Shown: piece by piece, positions 49,377 to 62,200 of the stretch
How positions within the stretch are numbered: position 1 is the first letter of the stretch
Layout of the letters: every line of letters begins with the position of its first letter
Source: Nymphaea colorata
Taxonomy: Eukaryota > Streptophyta > Magnoliopsida > Nymphaeales > Nymphaeaceae
Direction of reading: 5' to 3'
DNA length: 64,000 nt
Assembly (NCBI RefSeq): GCF_008831285.2
Contig: NC_045149.1
Span: 22,574,535 to 22,638,534 of the forward strand
Notes under the pieces: generated by a model
Told to the model about the DNA's origin: nothing
The model's input: the letters and a program-made list of their open reading frames with translations, nothing else
Database searches by the model: none
Position numbers and translations under genes: made by a program

Positions 49377-52300
49377 TTAAAGAGATTTGTATTGCTCTAT
49401 CAAATTAGATGCATGAAGACGGGAGGTTGGGGTGATTGCGCATCCAAGCTTCTGGAGATAAGAAATCTGCATGTTCACACAAAGGAAGTACAAGTAAATA
49501 AAATAGGCAGTGACACCAAGGTTGTCTTGCTTGTAATTTGACCAAATTGGCCTGCACCGTAAAACCAGGGGTTCAGGATTCCAAATCATGCAAGGTATAT
49601 GAATGGTCCATTGTGAACAAGATGTTCATTGCTTCCATACTCCCAGAAGCATTACTGATCTCCAGCATTCATCCCAGTTGGAAAATGTTACTCTCCACAA
49701 TCAAATACAGAAATCTAGCAGAACCGGTGATGTGCAGATCAAAACCCAATTTCATTTTTCAGAATATTGCAGTGTATTCCCCCAACCCCCAGATCCAGCC
49801 ACAGCTTATAAGATTTACTTGAGCAGACTCAACTCTGAAGTGGTTCTGCCGCCCCACCACCGGAAAAAAAAAAAAGAAGGAAAAAGGAAAAAATATCCAA
49901 ACAATTTGGGAAAGAAACTGCATAATGGACAAGAAACAGAACACTTGAAACCACAAAAACAAAGGAATGGTTCCCACCTGCTTGGGTGTAGCTGCTGATG
50001 AACTCATTGATGCCTCAATTCTCAATTTCTGAAAATACTCCTGCAAGAATGAATATAACTTCTTATACCGTATAAAAAATCTCAAGTAAAACAATCCCTC
50101 TGTCTAAATCAGGAACAACTCGAAGTTCTCCTTTGCCCAAGCAACGATGCACCACAGGTCTGAGTTGCTAAAGGATGTCATAAGCAGGTCTTGCAACACG
50201 AATAAAATAAGGTATTGCACCGAATTTGAATGTCACCGCCTGCTATTCAAAAGTTTGGCTTATTTGATGCATCATACTAGTGCCCACTATAATGCTCATA
50301 ACAGGGTAACATGGAAAATATTTCTAGCATAACCAGACAACAATACAAAGTCTTTTCAGCCAGAGGACAATTTGTGTGAAGATTTTGTTTATTACTAGCA
50401 GATGTTTGTAAGCTCAAAAATATGATGCAAGAATAATATCGACAAAAAGGTTCAAGGGAACCCAGTTCTTGCAAATTATATATGCAATTACTAGTTCTAA
50501 CTTTCCTTTTGATTCATATTACAACTTTTCTTTCAATGATATAAATTTGAAAAGCTAAATAGTTGCACAACTACATCAGTCAAGGTGGAAGTTCAAGGAA
50601 ATAATGTTTCAACACTAACCAGCAGGTATAGAACAGAAATATTAGGATGTTTCTTGTTTAATTTTAGCCACTTATCCAATTTCTAGATAGAAACAATGCC
50701 CAACTGTTGATGGCATGAGACTAATATTATCAAAACAGTCTAATTTTTTACATCTCAGTTTATCTTTAATTAGATCCTCCCACCGACTTTCTGGATGCTA
50801 AAGCCTGAGCTGGTGGAACAAATGAAGAGGCATAAGCTGCTAAAGCATTGATACAGCCTTTAAGACACTTAAAAAGGAGAAGATCCAACAATACTTAGTA
50901 ATTAATAGATGTCCATAAAACACAAGGTGAAGATCCAACAAAGTTGACATATCAACTAGTTTCTCAGGTGCAATGAACTTCATAATCCAACAAAAATGGT
51001 AGAGAGGAACAAGATAGTGAACCCATATAGGGAAGGCTAACTTGATTTCTGTAGCCACCAAGTTGTCCCTCCTGTATGGCTTGAGCACGCTCTACATTGA
51101 CCAATGAGCATGCTCACAAGCATATTGTAGCAGGAGTAAATATGTTCACTACCCTCATTTTAAAAGCATATATGTGCCGCAAAAATATCTTCTAGACACA
51201 AAAACTGAAAAACATGCAAGAATACTTCCCATAATTGTATGAATTCTTGCCAAAATACCAAAATACTTCATCAGTAACAAAGAAAAAGGCTCACTTGTTT
51301 CTCATGCATGATTTGAGCTCTCTTATCTGCAGGAATTTCTTCCCAGCTCAGGACCTATCAGAAAAAGATTTAACTCAGCAATGTACATAATCAAAACCAC
51401 ATAAGGAAACAACATAAAATGGAAGTTGGTTAAGGAACCTACATATTGTGCATACTGAAAAGCTTCATCACACTTCAATGAGGAGCGTAGAGCTTGCAAA
51501 ACAGTCTGTAAAACAACACACCAAGACGACATCAAATGCTAATTGACAGAGAAAATATGTGATTATCAAATAAAGATTTGAGCATCGAAAAATCACCTAA
51601 CAGAGCTGTAGATATCTTATGCAAAACATAAAGTCTAGGTAGCAGATTAAACAACAGAAAATGAGAACAACAACCTGTTTCTGTGACAAGGGATTAATCA
51701 ATTTAGCAAGGGCTTCCCTGAATGAGGGATTTATGACCCATTGGCCTTGAAGACAAAAACCTTCAAACATGAAAAGCAGTGTGCAAGCCACAAGTGTAAC
51801 ACTGAGCTACTGTTACAACCTGATCTGATCCTCTTCAGAAATAGATATGAAAAGCTTCAAGAGCTTCAGAAACTTCACGCAACAAACTCGGAAGAGTAGA
51901 ATAATATCAAAAGTGTGCACGAAACAATTTATCACTGAAAACCTGAATGAATTACAACAGAAGAGAGCCAAGGGGAAAAAGAGCATAAAGCTCTACATTA
52001 AGACCCATTTAAATACAGGGAAAAGTTTGAGTGTGTGTGTGCATGTGAGAGAGAGAGAGAGAGAGAAACAAGTAGAACTAATAACCATTGAAAGTGCCTG
52101 ATAGGTAGAGATAAAGTTAAATAATGAAGCAATGCCTTTTTCTTGCAAAAAACTCTACAGTAATAATCAATGTGCAGAGACATTGTGCGCAAGTAACTAA
52201 AATCTCAAACTGAAAAATTAAAAAAAAAAGGTTGCCTAAGGTACAACAAAAGTATCTTCTGACCTTGTTTTTGCTTTTCTTATTCCGAAGCCGCTCATCA

Positions 52301-55300
52301 ACTACATATCCAACCTGAGAGTAAAGAGCATAAGCCACAAATTCAAAAGACAATAACAGTTTGTATCAAGGAGGAAATGCAGGTCACAAAGAGGTTTAAG
52401 ATGCAGAACGTTTTCCTCACTGGCAGAATAATTTAAGAAAGAACAATAGACGCATTCAATGCAGTCAGATTCATATATGCATTCTGTGTATGAGCATTGT
52501 TAAGCACATCTACTAAAGTATCTTAACTGACGATCTGAAAATCTAGTTCAGAACTTCAAGTGGATATATGAAGACCAATAGAAATGAATCATTTCATTCA
52601 ATAGTAGAACCCAGATCAACAGATACAACTGTAAATTAAGACCCATAACGATGAAAGACTATATCAGATGGCTCATAACTCACAAGAAAAGAAGCTTCCA
52701 TGTTGTTAACGACATATCTCACAGATTGTGCACGAAAGAAAAATAAATCGCATCAGGAAACATTTTCAAGCTAAGCTTCAAAGAAGCAACGATACAAAAA
52801 AGGCACTCTTGTATAGATTTCAAGGAGAGACTATTCTGGCAGACAAAAAGCTTTCAACAGCCATGAATATAGCCATCAGATGCTTCTAAAGGCTAGAAAA
52901 GCTGCAGCCGAAAAGAAAAATTACAAAAAAGGAAAGAAAAATAGAAAAATACAACATAAATAAAAACCTGATAAATGTATATACACATATTAATCACATA
53001 AAGATACACAATTGCAGATATTAGTCCACTGAGATACAAAAATATTCCACAAATGTGAGAGAAAGTTTCACAATAAGGAAAATGTCATTGTCCAACTACT
53101 GCAAACATGTTCACCAGGTAAACAAAAGAACAGACCATGAAATAGAACCCACATCATGCCCTTTATGTGCACTAAAAATGAATCACAATTACGTATCCGG
53201 TAATGGAAGTGAAGATATTACTTTATCAAGTAACCGCTTTGGGTCATGAAATGCCTGCTTCTTTGCCCATGTATGAAATAAATGGGACACACTGGATCTG
53301 TCCTCCACATTAAACCTGTGAAATCACAATTACCATGTTCTATTATGAAATATGCCTCTCAATGACTTGGTGGCCATCTTTCATCATACTACACTAGAAA
53401 CAACAGTATGAAACAGCAGTACCTTCGAAGGAACTGGTTCCCGATGCATGCATCTGTATCTTTGTTTTCATATTTGAAAACATCAATATCCAGGTTATCA
53501 GGAAAAATCTCTATGGGTTCCACAAGTGGATATTTTTTAGTGTCATCTGAATCAGGTTCCTTTTGCATAATTTCTAACATGTGATTCTTGTATACTGGTG
53601 TTGTGGTCTCATCTTTTGGGAAAACGTGATTTTTATATACTGGTGTCGTGGTCTGATCTTTAGGTAACATGTGATTCTTGTATACTGGTGTTCCAGTCTG
53701 ATCTTTTGGTAATGACATGGATAGTTTCTTCAACAATGAGCCATCCTGTAACAAAAAAGTGCATTAATCAAAAAGCAAAAAAGCAAGAAAATGAAGATGG
53801 TGCTTTTTCTCAAGGGAATGATGCTAACTAAAAAATAAACAATGTAAGACCATAGCCACAAATATCAGTCTTGAGTTTTTATCAATGAGCTTTTTCTCGG
53901 TTATTTTTCGGCAAAGTTTGTTTTTGACAGGAAAATCATGAAGATTTTAAAAAATATAAAAAATCACAATGTCGGGTAAAAATACAAAGAAAAAACGAAA
54001 CTAATAAGAAGACAGAAAAACATCTAGTCATAATCATCACAACAATAAAGTAATTAAGTAGTAAACATTGCATTGCATCTAGGAGGTCATGTACCTAAAA
54101 CAAAAGGAAATAAACTAGGTCATGTTAAATACCTAAAACAAAAGGAAATAAACTATGTCACATGGGTGCGGGTACGACGGTACAGGTTCAGACATGGCAA
54201 TTTTGAAAAATTGTGGGTATGTGGGTACAACAAAGTTTATATTCTCAAAGATGATAAAATGAAAAAAAAGTACTAATAGTCATATAATCCACAAAATTTC
54301 CCAAAAATTAAAGAAAAATGGGAGGAAAATATAGAATATTAGTGGAAGGGAAATATAAAAGAAGGGAAAAATAAAAATTAGAGAAAAAATTAAGTTTGAA
54401 AATATAATTTTAAATGTTTTAAAATACAGCCATACCCAAATACTCGTGTCGCCATACCCACGTACCGACAAGAGTACCTAGGCAAAAATGACGTACCAAT
54501 GTCACATAGGAAATAAAACAATGAAACAAAAGTTGAACAAAATGAAATAAAAAATAAATAAAAAGTGGCAATTAAATCGTGACAAATTGATTTTGAAATT
54601 TTTTTTCAAAATATCATGATTTTCCCCCTATTTTTGTTTTTTTTTTTCATTTTTTGTTAATATTGCAACATTTTCTAAAATAGTAAGATATTTGTGGCTC
54701 TAGTCAAGACTTACCTAAATTCACAAAAGCACTATTGGGAGGTGCCTAAGCAACAAACAATAGGAAAAATAGGCCAACTACCTATCCATGAAATTTAAGC
54801 AGAGGGAGAATGCATAGCGAGAGGGAGAGGGAGAGGGGGAGAGAGAATGCTTATCCCACCACACTACTGAGCTGACCAAGGCTCAAACATTTGGTATTAG
54901 AATGACAAATGCCCTTATGCATAAAAGGGCAAGGAAAAATGAATTCAGAATTGGGGACTCATAACCTTTTCAAATGTCTTCTCAAAAACGTTTTATAATT
55001 GCATAACAATAACCAATATACCATAAATAGGGAGGATGGTGTGTTCTCCATTTTTTCTATTTGTTCATTTACTCCCTCCTTCTCCCTCTACTCTATCATC
55101 TAACTAGCACAGATCTATACATTTTTAAGACTACCCACAATCATTGTAAAGCTGGTAATCTTCCTTACAACAATTAGTTCACTAGTATGGATATGCATTT
55201 CTACGACTTGTCAACAACTAGTCTGTAGCTGCTAAATCTATATCTCTAATTTTAGGCTAAACCATGACCAACTCAACCAACAATTTTACACCTATTCATA

Positions 55301-57435
55301 AGCGATAAAAGCGCGAACCATAACCAACAAGGACCTAGTTGATACAAGATCAATTTCGGTCTAACCGTTGGACCAGTCTCATTAATAGATCCACTGGAGA
55401 ACTGGCCTGGTACAATATGGTGAATAAACCTGCTAATTTGTCCAAATTGAGAAATTTTACCTACACATCTAAATCGGCACCCACCCAACATTGGATTGAG
55501 TATAGAATCTATAGATCATACTTTCATTTCAACCCCCATTCAACAATAGAACAAAGAAGACCAGACAGAAACCTGATCCTAACTAACCAACTTCCACCCC
55601 ACACCACCAACCAAACCCCCCCCCCCCCCTTCTCTCTTGCATAATTATGAAACAAATGACTTTCTATAAAATAATAAATAAACTTTATAGCTTTAATGGG
55701 ACTATGTGGATCTAAATGTTTTATTCACAACCAAACTTAAGTTCTGTCTCAAATATTATACATTCACATCGTTTCTCAAATTTGAGCCAAATTAAAGTGT
55801 ATCAAGTAGTTGGATCTTGCAACACACAGAACCCAACACAATCCAATCCATTTACATGATTGCATGGCTAAAGAAGTCCAAAAAGAAAATACAGAAGAAA
55901 AAATTTGACCTGAATCTCAAGAAGATGTGGAGGAATTTCTTTCAAGAATCGTGACGGTTGAAGAACCTGTAAAACAATAAAGGGACATAACATGATAAGG
56001 CAGACAAGGCAAATTGAACTCTTCATACCTAGACCATTTGTTATGAACCTGCCAATTAGCATCCATGAGGGCATATAATATGTATAGCTTCTTTCGAGCA
56101 CGAGTCATTGCAACATAGAGAAGTCTCCGCTCCTCCTGCGAAGATCTAAAGTTGTTATAGAAAAAGTAACACATCTGACCAGACCCACATACAGAGTTGC
56201 TGTTCCTCCAACATGTTTAGAAGCAATTATCATGCAAGTGGCAAGAACTAAAATAGTTCAAACCTACCTCAACACTGCCTGAATTATCACCAAATCTGTC
56301 CGCATCATGCAATAATGGAATTTCAGAATCATTTGCCTGAGGTACCAGGCTAAACGTAAGTCCAATGTACCATAAGTTCATAAGCATATAAAGCAACACA
56401 AAAATCATAAGAACAAAACACAATTAAAATCCACCTTGGTTACAGTTACCTACCATAAAGAGACAAATCAAGAAAAGTAAAACAGTAAAAACCCAAGTTC
56501 AAAACCTAAAAATTCAACTTACATTCTATTATATCATTCATGTTTATACTATAATATGCAAGAAAGGAGAGAGAGAGATAGCTGACATCCCAAATCTTGC
56601 TCTTAAGAACAATGTATTCTCCCCCAAGTCTCAAATCTCAAGAAGGTATTATAGAAAAATATTGTTCACCAACTGCCCTTGGGAGCAGAAGCTGTATTCA
56701 ATCGAGAGTGTAATGTACTCTTGTTGATTAAGAACAATAGTATTATGTCTTATCCACCACTTTACAATGTTTCCCAGTTCTTTCATTGAAGACCCTAGGT
56801 CACAATTGCTCCAATACGAGATGAATCTCAAAGCCATATACCCGATTCAGGTAATTATTTTCCAATTAAATGTAGGTCTTGGTTACACTAAATAGCCTGA
56901 AGCCACTCAAGATGGATTAGTTCCACACAAGTTTTAGGCTAAGACAAGCAGGAAAACCTTTGAACATGTTAATGTTGCGCATCATTCATAGCAAGACAGT
57001 GATGAGACTGACCACATAGAAAATAAATAACTAGTAGTGAACTATGAACATTGCATGGTCGAAGGACTAGTTTTTCATACCTTAATGATGAAAACAGTGT
57101 CCCACTCTAAACCTTTTGACTGCATTACAAGGAACAAATATGAATAATTAGTAATTTTCTTTTGAAAAGCATAACCAAGCATGAATACAGAAAACATTCC
57201 AGACAAGACAGCAGTTATAGGAAGAAACCTGATGGATTGTGGTCAAACTAACAGAATTCTCATTGTCAATCCGTCTCGAGCGAAAATTATCATTCTCCCT
57301 TCCAGATATATAATCAATAAACATTTTAAGAACATATATGCAACCTTCCTTTCCTGCAGTCCCATCTTTTGATCCTATTGCATTGCATTGCATGCACAGA
57401 AACTCAGACACATCATCAAGTAGATACTGGATAAC
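49377..57435 (-). CDS. SRS2-like UvrD/Rep-type DNA helicase, C-terminal twelve exons (5' part missing)
   Basis: Minus-strand exons: 57435-57229, 57119-57081, 56336-56268, 56135-56049, 55966-55910, 53745-53423, 53315-53222, 52314-52264, 51505-51443, 51354-51295, 50040-49978 and 49466-49377 (TAA). All are GT-AG and in phase, giving about 400 residues. The order matches the C-terminal third of the plant SRS2-like helicase (Arabidopsis At4g25120, about 1,150 residues), a superfamily 1 enzyme related to anti-recombinase Srs2. Seen: [13 protein letters not shown]; motif V, TTIHQ joined to [10 protein letters not shown]; motif [31 protein letters not shown]; the plant-specific tail [64 protein letters not shown] and [13 protein letters not shown]. 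Walker A/B and motifs Ia-IV are absent and must lie upstream, past 64000 or in exons I do not recognise. The sixth exon is unusual in carrying a 15-residue triplication. The retrotransposon at 58669-63825 sits upstream in antisense, probably intronic. Confidence 0.9.
53576..53710 (-). repeat. In-frame 45-bp minisatellite, three copies, in a helicase exon
   Basis: The units 53576-53620, 53621-53665 and 53666-53710 each encode 15 residues of the form PKD(Q/E)T(G/T)TPVYKNH(M/V)(L/F). They lie in the poorly conserved linker between the helicase core and the plant-specific C-terminal tail. The unit length is a multiple of three, so copy changes preserve frame. Confidence 0.95.
53746..55909 (-). 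other. 2.2-kb helicase intron with AT-rich repeats
   Basis: The intron is bounded by GT-AG and contains stretches resembling other AT-rich blocks in the window (words such as AAAATCATGAAGATTTT and ATATTGCAA at 53880-54010 and 54540-54700), a GAGAGG run near 54819-54845 and a C14 tract near 55616-55629. No exon is recognised inside. Confidence 0.5.
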
Positions 57436-58668
57436 CTGCACGCCATCATTGTAGGATACAACAGGAAAAATTACTAAAATCAGCGTCATCAGCTTGTTCA
57501 TCCATGATTCTTCCAGAACCACACACTAGAACACCAAGTGAAGAGAAGTATGGTACAAATTAAGAAGTAAAGAGAAGCAAAAACTAACTAATGTTTCCTA
57601 GTTATTACATTCTATCAACACGTAGAATTTGGGGGCAAGATACAGTGTACATAACTAAGATTTGGCTCCTAAATACATTTTAAAAAAAATAATCAACTTC
57701 CTCACATTAGACATGAGGTTTCACAGTTGAAGTATGCAAATTTGAGCTTGCACTGTGTTGTCGTCTCAACATTCTTACATCAGTGACAACCTCTAATAGT
57801 TCGAAACATAGCCACATATTGGTGATATTTTTAAGATGCCATGATAAAAATGGAAAAAATAAGTGAAACAAAAAAATGGATAAGTATTGCAATATTGTTA
57901 AGGAAAAAAAAATCGCCAAAATGAAAATATTATGAATGTATCGTGATAATATTACGATATTTTTGCAATTCAGAAGAGCACTTCTAAAACATTTTAGAAT
58001 TTTCCAAAATGAAAATGTCACAAAAATATTGTGATAAAATGTGATGTTTTACACTATTTAAAAAAATGTTTTGAATTTTTACTTAGCTTCTTGTTAGAAA
58101 TTTTGCAAGCAAACTAGCAGAAAACTCATAATTTCATTTTTTTTCTCTATTATTTCTTATATACTTTAACTAATATGAGTTCACGAGATTTTTTTTAGAT
58201 TCTTCCAAGAAAAACAAACTCCCAATTAATACCCAAAGAACAATATATGTGCCTATCTTTTGGCATATGCCCAGTTGAGCTTGCATAAGGACAACTACAA
58301 GCTCACAAAGCAATAAGCACATTTGAGCTCAACAGATCAACAAGCCCATTTTTACATGCCCAAAAAACATTGTCACAAATATAGCACTGAAAACATAAAA
58401 ATAAGGAAAAAACGAAAAAAAAAAAACATGAAAATTTGTGCTATTTTGAAAATATTGCCAATCGTAATTTTAAAATTTTTAGGATTTCTATCAACATTTC
58501 AAGATCTATCTTGAATTTCTTAATAAGACTTCACATGATGGACTAGAATAGATTATGATCCACACCAGATCCAAATCTTCGGCATGTTTTTTATATGCAT
58601 TTGGTATAAGCGCAACTGCATATTGAAGGACAATCTTGTCCATCAAAATATTGTAACCCTTTCCTATG
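57436..58668 (-). other. Upstream part of the helicase intron, no exon placed
   Basis: The acceptor CGTGCAG of the first recognised exon ends at 57436. A strong second acceptor (ATTTGT...CTTGGTGTTCTAG) ends near 57528, but the 52 bases after it cannot be joined in phase. The rest is AT-rich with direct repeats of ATATTGCAAT and ATATTACGATATTTT words. Confidence 0.4.
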
Positions 58669-58954
58669 TGTTAGAATATGTTGTTGTGGGAACCGGGTCC
58701 ATATCTGGACCCGGTTCTATTGGGCGCGGGTACCGAGGCGGGCTCGGTACCCTAGGCAGCTTCTCCTCTCTCCCTCTTTATATTGTCACTTATGTATAAG
58801 TGTTGAATTAAGTGAAATAGTATTTTTTCTCTCTCCTAGGGTTGCGGGTGTGCACCTAGGTAGAGCTTCCCGTGGTTTTTTTCCTCGTCCGAGGTTTTTC
58901 CATGTACATCGTGTGTTCTTCCTCTTCTTCCTCTACGTGGTTTGTGTTTCTACA
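58669..58954 (+). repeat. 5' LTR, 286 bp
   Basis: TG...CA ends. Contains two consecutive perfect inverted repeats near its start: AACCGGGTCC / GGACCCGGTT (58691-58716, 6-base loop) and GGGTACCGAG / CTCGGTACCC (58728-58752, 5-base loop). A TATA-like CTTTATATTG lies at 58775. Relative to the 3' LTR it has an extra CTCTTCTTC-type 9-bp repeat unit near its end. Confidence 0.97.
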
Positions 58955-58966
58955 TGGTATCAGAGC
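58955..58966 (+). promoter_or_regulatory. Primer-binding site for initiator Met tRNA
   Basis: TGGTATCAGAGC directly follows the 5' LTR and is complementary to the 3' end of plant initiator methionine tRNA, the usual primer of plant copia elements. Confidence 0.95.
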
Positions 58967-59243
58967 CATCAAAGTTGGAGAAGAGTTTTTTTTTCCCCGA
59001 GGATCGTTAGACGTGGAAGTTTTTCGTCGCCCGACGCCGTTGAAGTTCCGGCGCCGCTGCTGCCCTTGTGACGTCGCCCTGCTCTGCCGCCGCCGTCCTC
59101 CGTTCCGCCGCTGGTTGCGCCTCCGCAATCCTCCGTTCGGCCCGTTCTAGGTTTTGCCACCGTGGGTGGCCTCTGTTTTGCGCCGTCGCCGCTGCCATCA
59201 CCTCTCTGTTTCTGTGCCTCTTGTTGTTGTGTGCTTGTTTGTG

Positions 59244-62200
59244 ATGGCAGAAGCGATGGGGACTCAAAAAGATGCCGTTCTTGACGCGGGCAGCGCCTCC
59301 AAGACTGAGAATGTGCCGATCCAGGTTACCTCCATCCGTCTGACCAAGGACAATTACCTATCTTGGTCTGCCGCTCTCGAGATTGGGATTACTAGCCGTG
59401 GGCGTCTCTCTTACATCACTGGCGACAAACCTGCGCCCATCAAATCTGATCCTCAATGGGCGACGTGGGCGTTGGAGGACAGCCAGGTGAAGGTGTGGAT
59501 TATCAGCTCTGTGTCCTCCGATATCCAGCCCCTCATTCTGCGAAAGCCGACCTCTTTCGATATGTGGACTGTGCTTGCAAAGATGTATGGTCGCAAGAAG
59601 AGACATCTGCGCACCTATCAGATTAAACGCAGTATTTACTCCCTGACACAGGGTGATTTGTCTGTTGCTGCCTTCTATGCTGCCCTGAAGACCAAATGGG
59701 AGGAGCTAGATTATCATGTGACTGATGAGTGGAAGTGCAGTTCAGATCATTCCCTCTACTGGGAAAAGGAATGGATGGACCGTACGTTTCTGTTTCTGGG
59801 AGGCCTGCGGGATGAATTTGAGTCTATTCGTAGCCAGATTCTTAATGGTGATGAGATTCCGGGGATAGAGGAAGTATATGCTCGTGTTGAGTCTGAAGAA
59901 CAACGTCGCCAGGTGATGCATCTTGACACCGGTCATGGCCCTTCTGCCTTTGTCAGCCATGCCTCAGGGACTGGGCAGCGTCCTGCCCGGCATTGCACTC
60001 ATTGCAACAAGTTGGGGCATTCGGTGGATTTCTGTTGGGATCTTCATCCCGAGAAGAGACTGGTCAGAGGTCGTCCTCCCTCTGGCAAGCGTAGCCCTTC
60101 TGTGTCTGATTCCAGTCACAGCAATCCTTCTAGTGGTGCAAAGTCCAAGCTGTCCCCTGATCAACTCAAGGAGCTACAGGCGTACATCAGCCGCCTATCT
60201 ACTACCCCTGAGGAGTCCTCCACGTCTGAAGGGGCTCAGCTAGCCCAAGCCCTCGTTGCCTCGACTGATCAAGGTAACCCTTCTCTTGGTGATTGGATTG
60301 TTGATAGTGGAGCCACTCACCACATGACAGGGGACTCTAAACTCTTTCAAGAATATCAACTTTCCTCTGGCAAGCAACGCGTGTCTATGGCAGATGGGTC
60401 TTCTATCTCTGTGGCTGGGAAAGGGAGCTTGTCCCTGTTGAACAAATACCGTCTCCACAATGCCCTGCATGTTCCAAATATTCCTGTGAACTTACTCTCT
60501 GTCAGCAGTATTACTAAAGAATTAAACTGTAATCTGATTTTTTCTGCTGATCACTGTTCCCTGCAGGACTTGGTGACGGGGAAGAAGATTGGGATTGATT
60601 CGGTTACTGATGGGCTCTACAGGCTGCCGGTAAAAGTTGCTTCAGCATTGATTTCTGCCACGAGTGGTCACTTGTCTGGTGTAAACGATAGATCTACTGT
60701 TCTGCGATGGCACGAGCGTCTTGGACATCTCCCCTTTTCGTTAATAAAGAAGTTGTTTCCTCATTTGTTTGCTTCTGTCTCCATTGACTCCTTCGCTTGT
60801 GAAGTGTGTCAATTGGCTAAACATGTCAGGGCTTCGTACCCTATTTCATTGAATAAAACCACTCATCCATTTGCCTTAGTTCATTCCGATGTTTGGGGTC
60901 CTTCTGGAGTACCCACGTGTGGTGGTTGTCACTATTTTTTGACGCTTATTGATGATTACTCTAGATGTACGTTCGTGTACTTGTTGCGAGAACGTAGTGA
61001 GGTTCCAGCAGTTGTGAAAAACTTTGTTGCCTTTGTTGAGACTCAATTCCATACAACTGTTCAAGCTTTCCGTACGGATAATGCAAGGGAATATGTCTCC
61101 CAATCCCTTGATGATTTCTTGAAAGGCAAGGGTATTGTTCATGAAACCTCTTGTAGTTATACCCCTCCTCAAAATGATATAGCTGAACGCAAAAATCGTC
61201 ATCTTTTGAATGTTACCCGGGCCATTATGTTCCAACGTCATGTCCCTAAGCGGTATTGGGGTGATGCACTTCTCACTAGTGCACATCTCATTAACCGTAT
61301 GCCTACTAGGGTGTTGGATGGTCAGTCTCCTTATTCTACCCTGTGGCCCACTCAGAATCCGTGGCCTCTTACTCCTCGTGTCTTTGGGTGCAGTTGTTTT
61401 GTGCATAATCATAGCCCTACTCTCAAAAAACTTGATCCCCGGTCTATTAAAGGAGTTTTCTTGGGGTACTCTTCCACTCAGAAGGGGTACAAATGTGTGG
61501 ATCCCACTACTTCCAAAGTGTATGTTTCGAGGGATGTCACATTTCATGAACATGAGTCGTATTTTCCGGTGAATCCTCTTCAGGGGGAGTGTCTTGGGAA
61601 CAAAGGGGAAGAGTATTCTTCTAATCAGCTGATTCAGTTTATGAAGTTTTTGGATTACAAGGTTAGTCCCAGTGTGATTGACACGGTCACGGTCAGTAAT
61701 GAGAAGGGCAGTCATATGGAAGGGGTCACGGTGGATGCTCAGCCCACTGTTGCCCGGGATCACTTGTTTGGCCAGGTTTATGTCAGAAAGGAGAAAGCTA
61801 CAGTGGAAGATATTGGTGATGAGGATAGAACCAATCCCAATCTTGTGATCTCCCCGGATGACCCAAGTCCATCGAATGAAGAACTCCCCATTGCTTTGCG
61901 CAAAGGCACCAGGTCATGTACTTCTCACCCTATTCAGAGATTTGTTTCTTATGCTAAGCTCAGTACAAATTACAAATGTTTTATCACAACCTTATCCAAA
62001 GTTGTTATTCCCAGGTCGGTGGATGATGCTAAGGATGATCCCAAGTGGTTACATGCTATGACGGAGGAGATGGGTGCGTTAGCTAAGAACAAAACATGGG
62101 AAGTTGTTGATATCCCTAAAGGGACACACTTAGTTGGCTCTAAGTGGGTTTACAACGTGAAGTACAAACCTGATGGCACTGTAGATCGATATAAAGCTCG

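Noticed and set aside
51664-51785. Exon-like frame [16 protein letters not shown] with a good donor, between helicase exons
   Set aside because: No acceptor gives the phase needed after the preceding exon, and the flanking exons join directly to reproduce the family sequence at its normal length.
53576-53710. Possible CRISPR-like repeat array
   Set aside because: Contiguous in-frame 45-bp repeats without spacers, in an exon of a plant gene.
60876-61763. 295-codon frame on the minus strand
   Set aside because: Exactly antisense to the integrase region of the copia polyprotein; a shadow frame.
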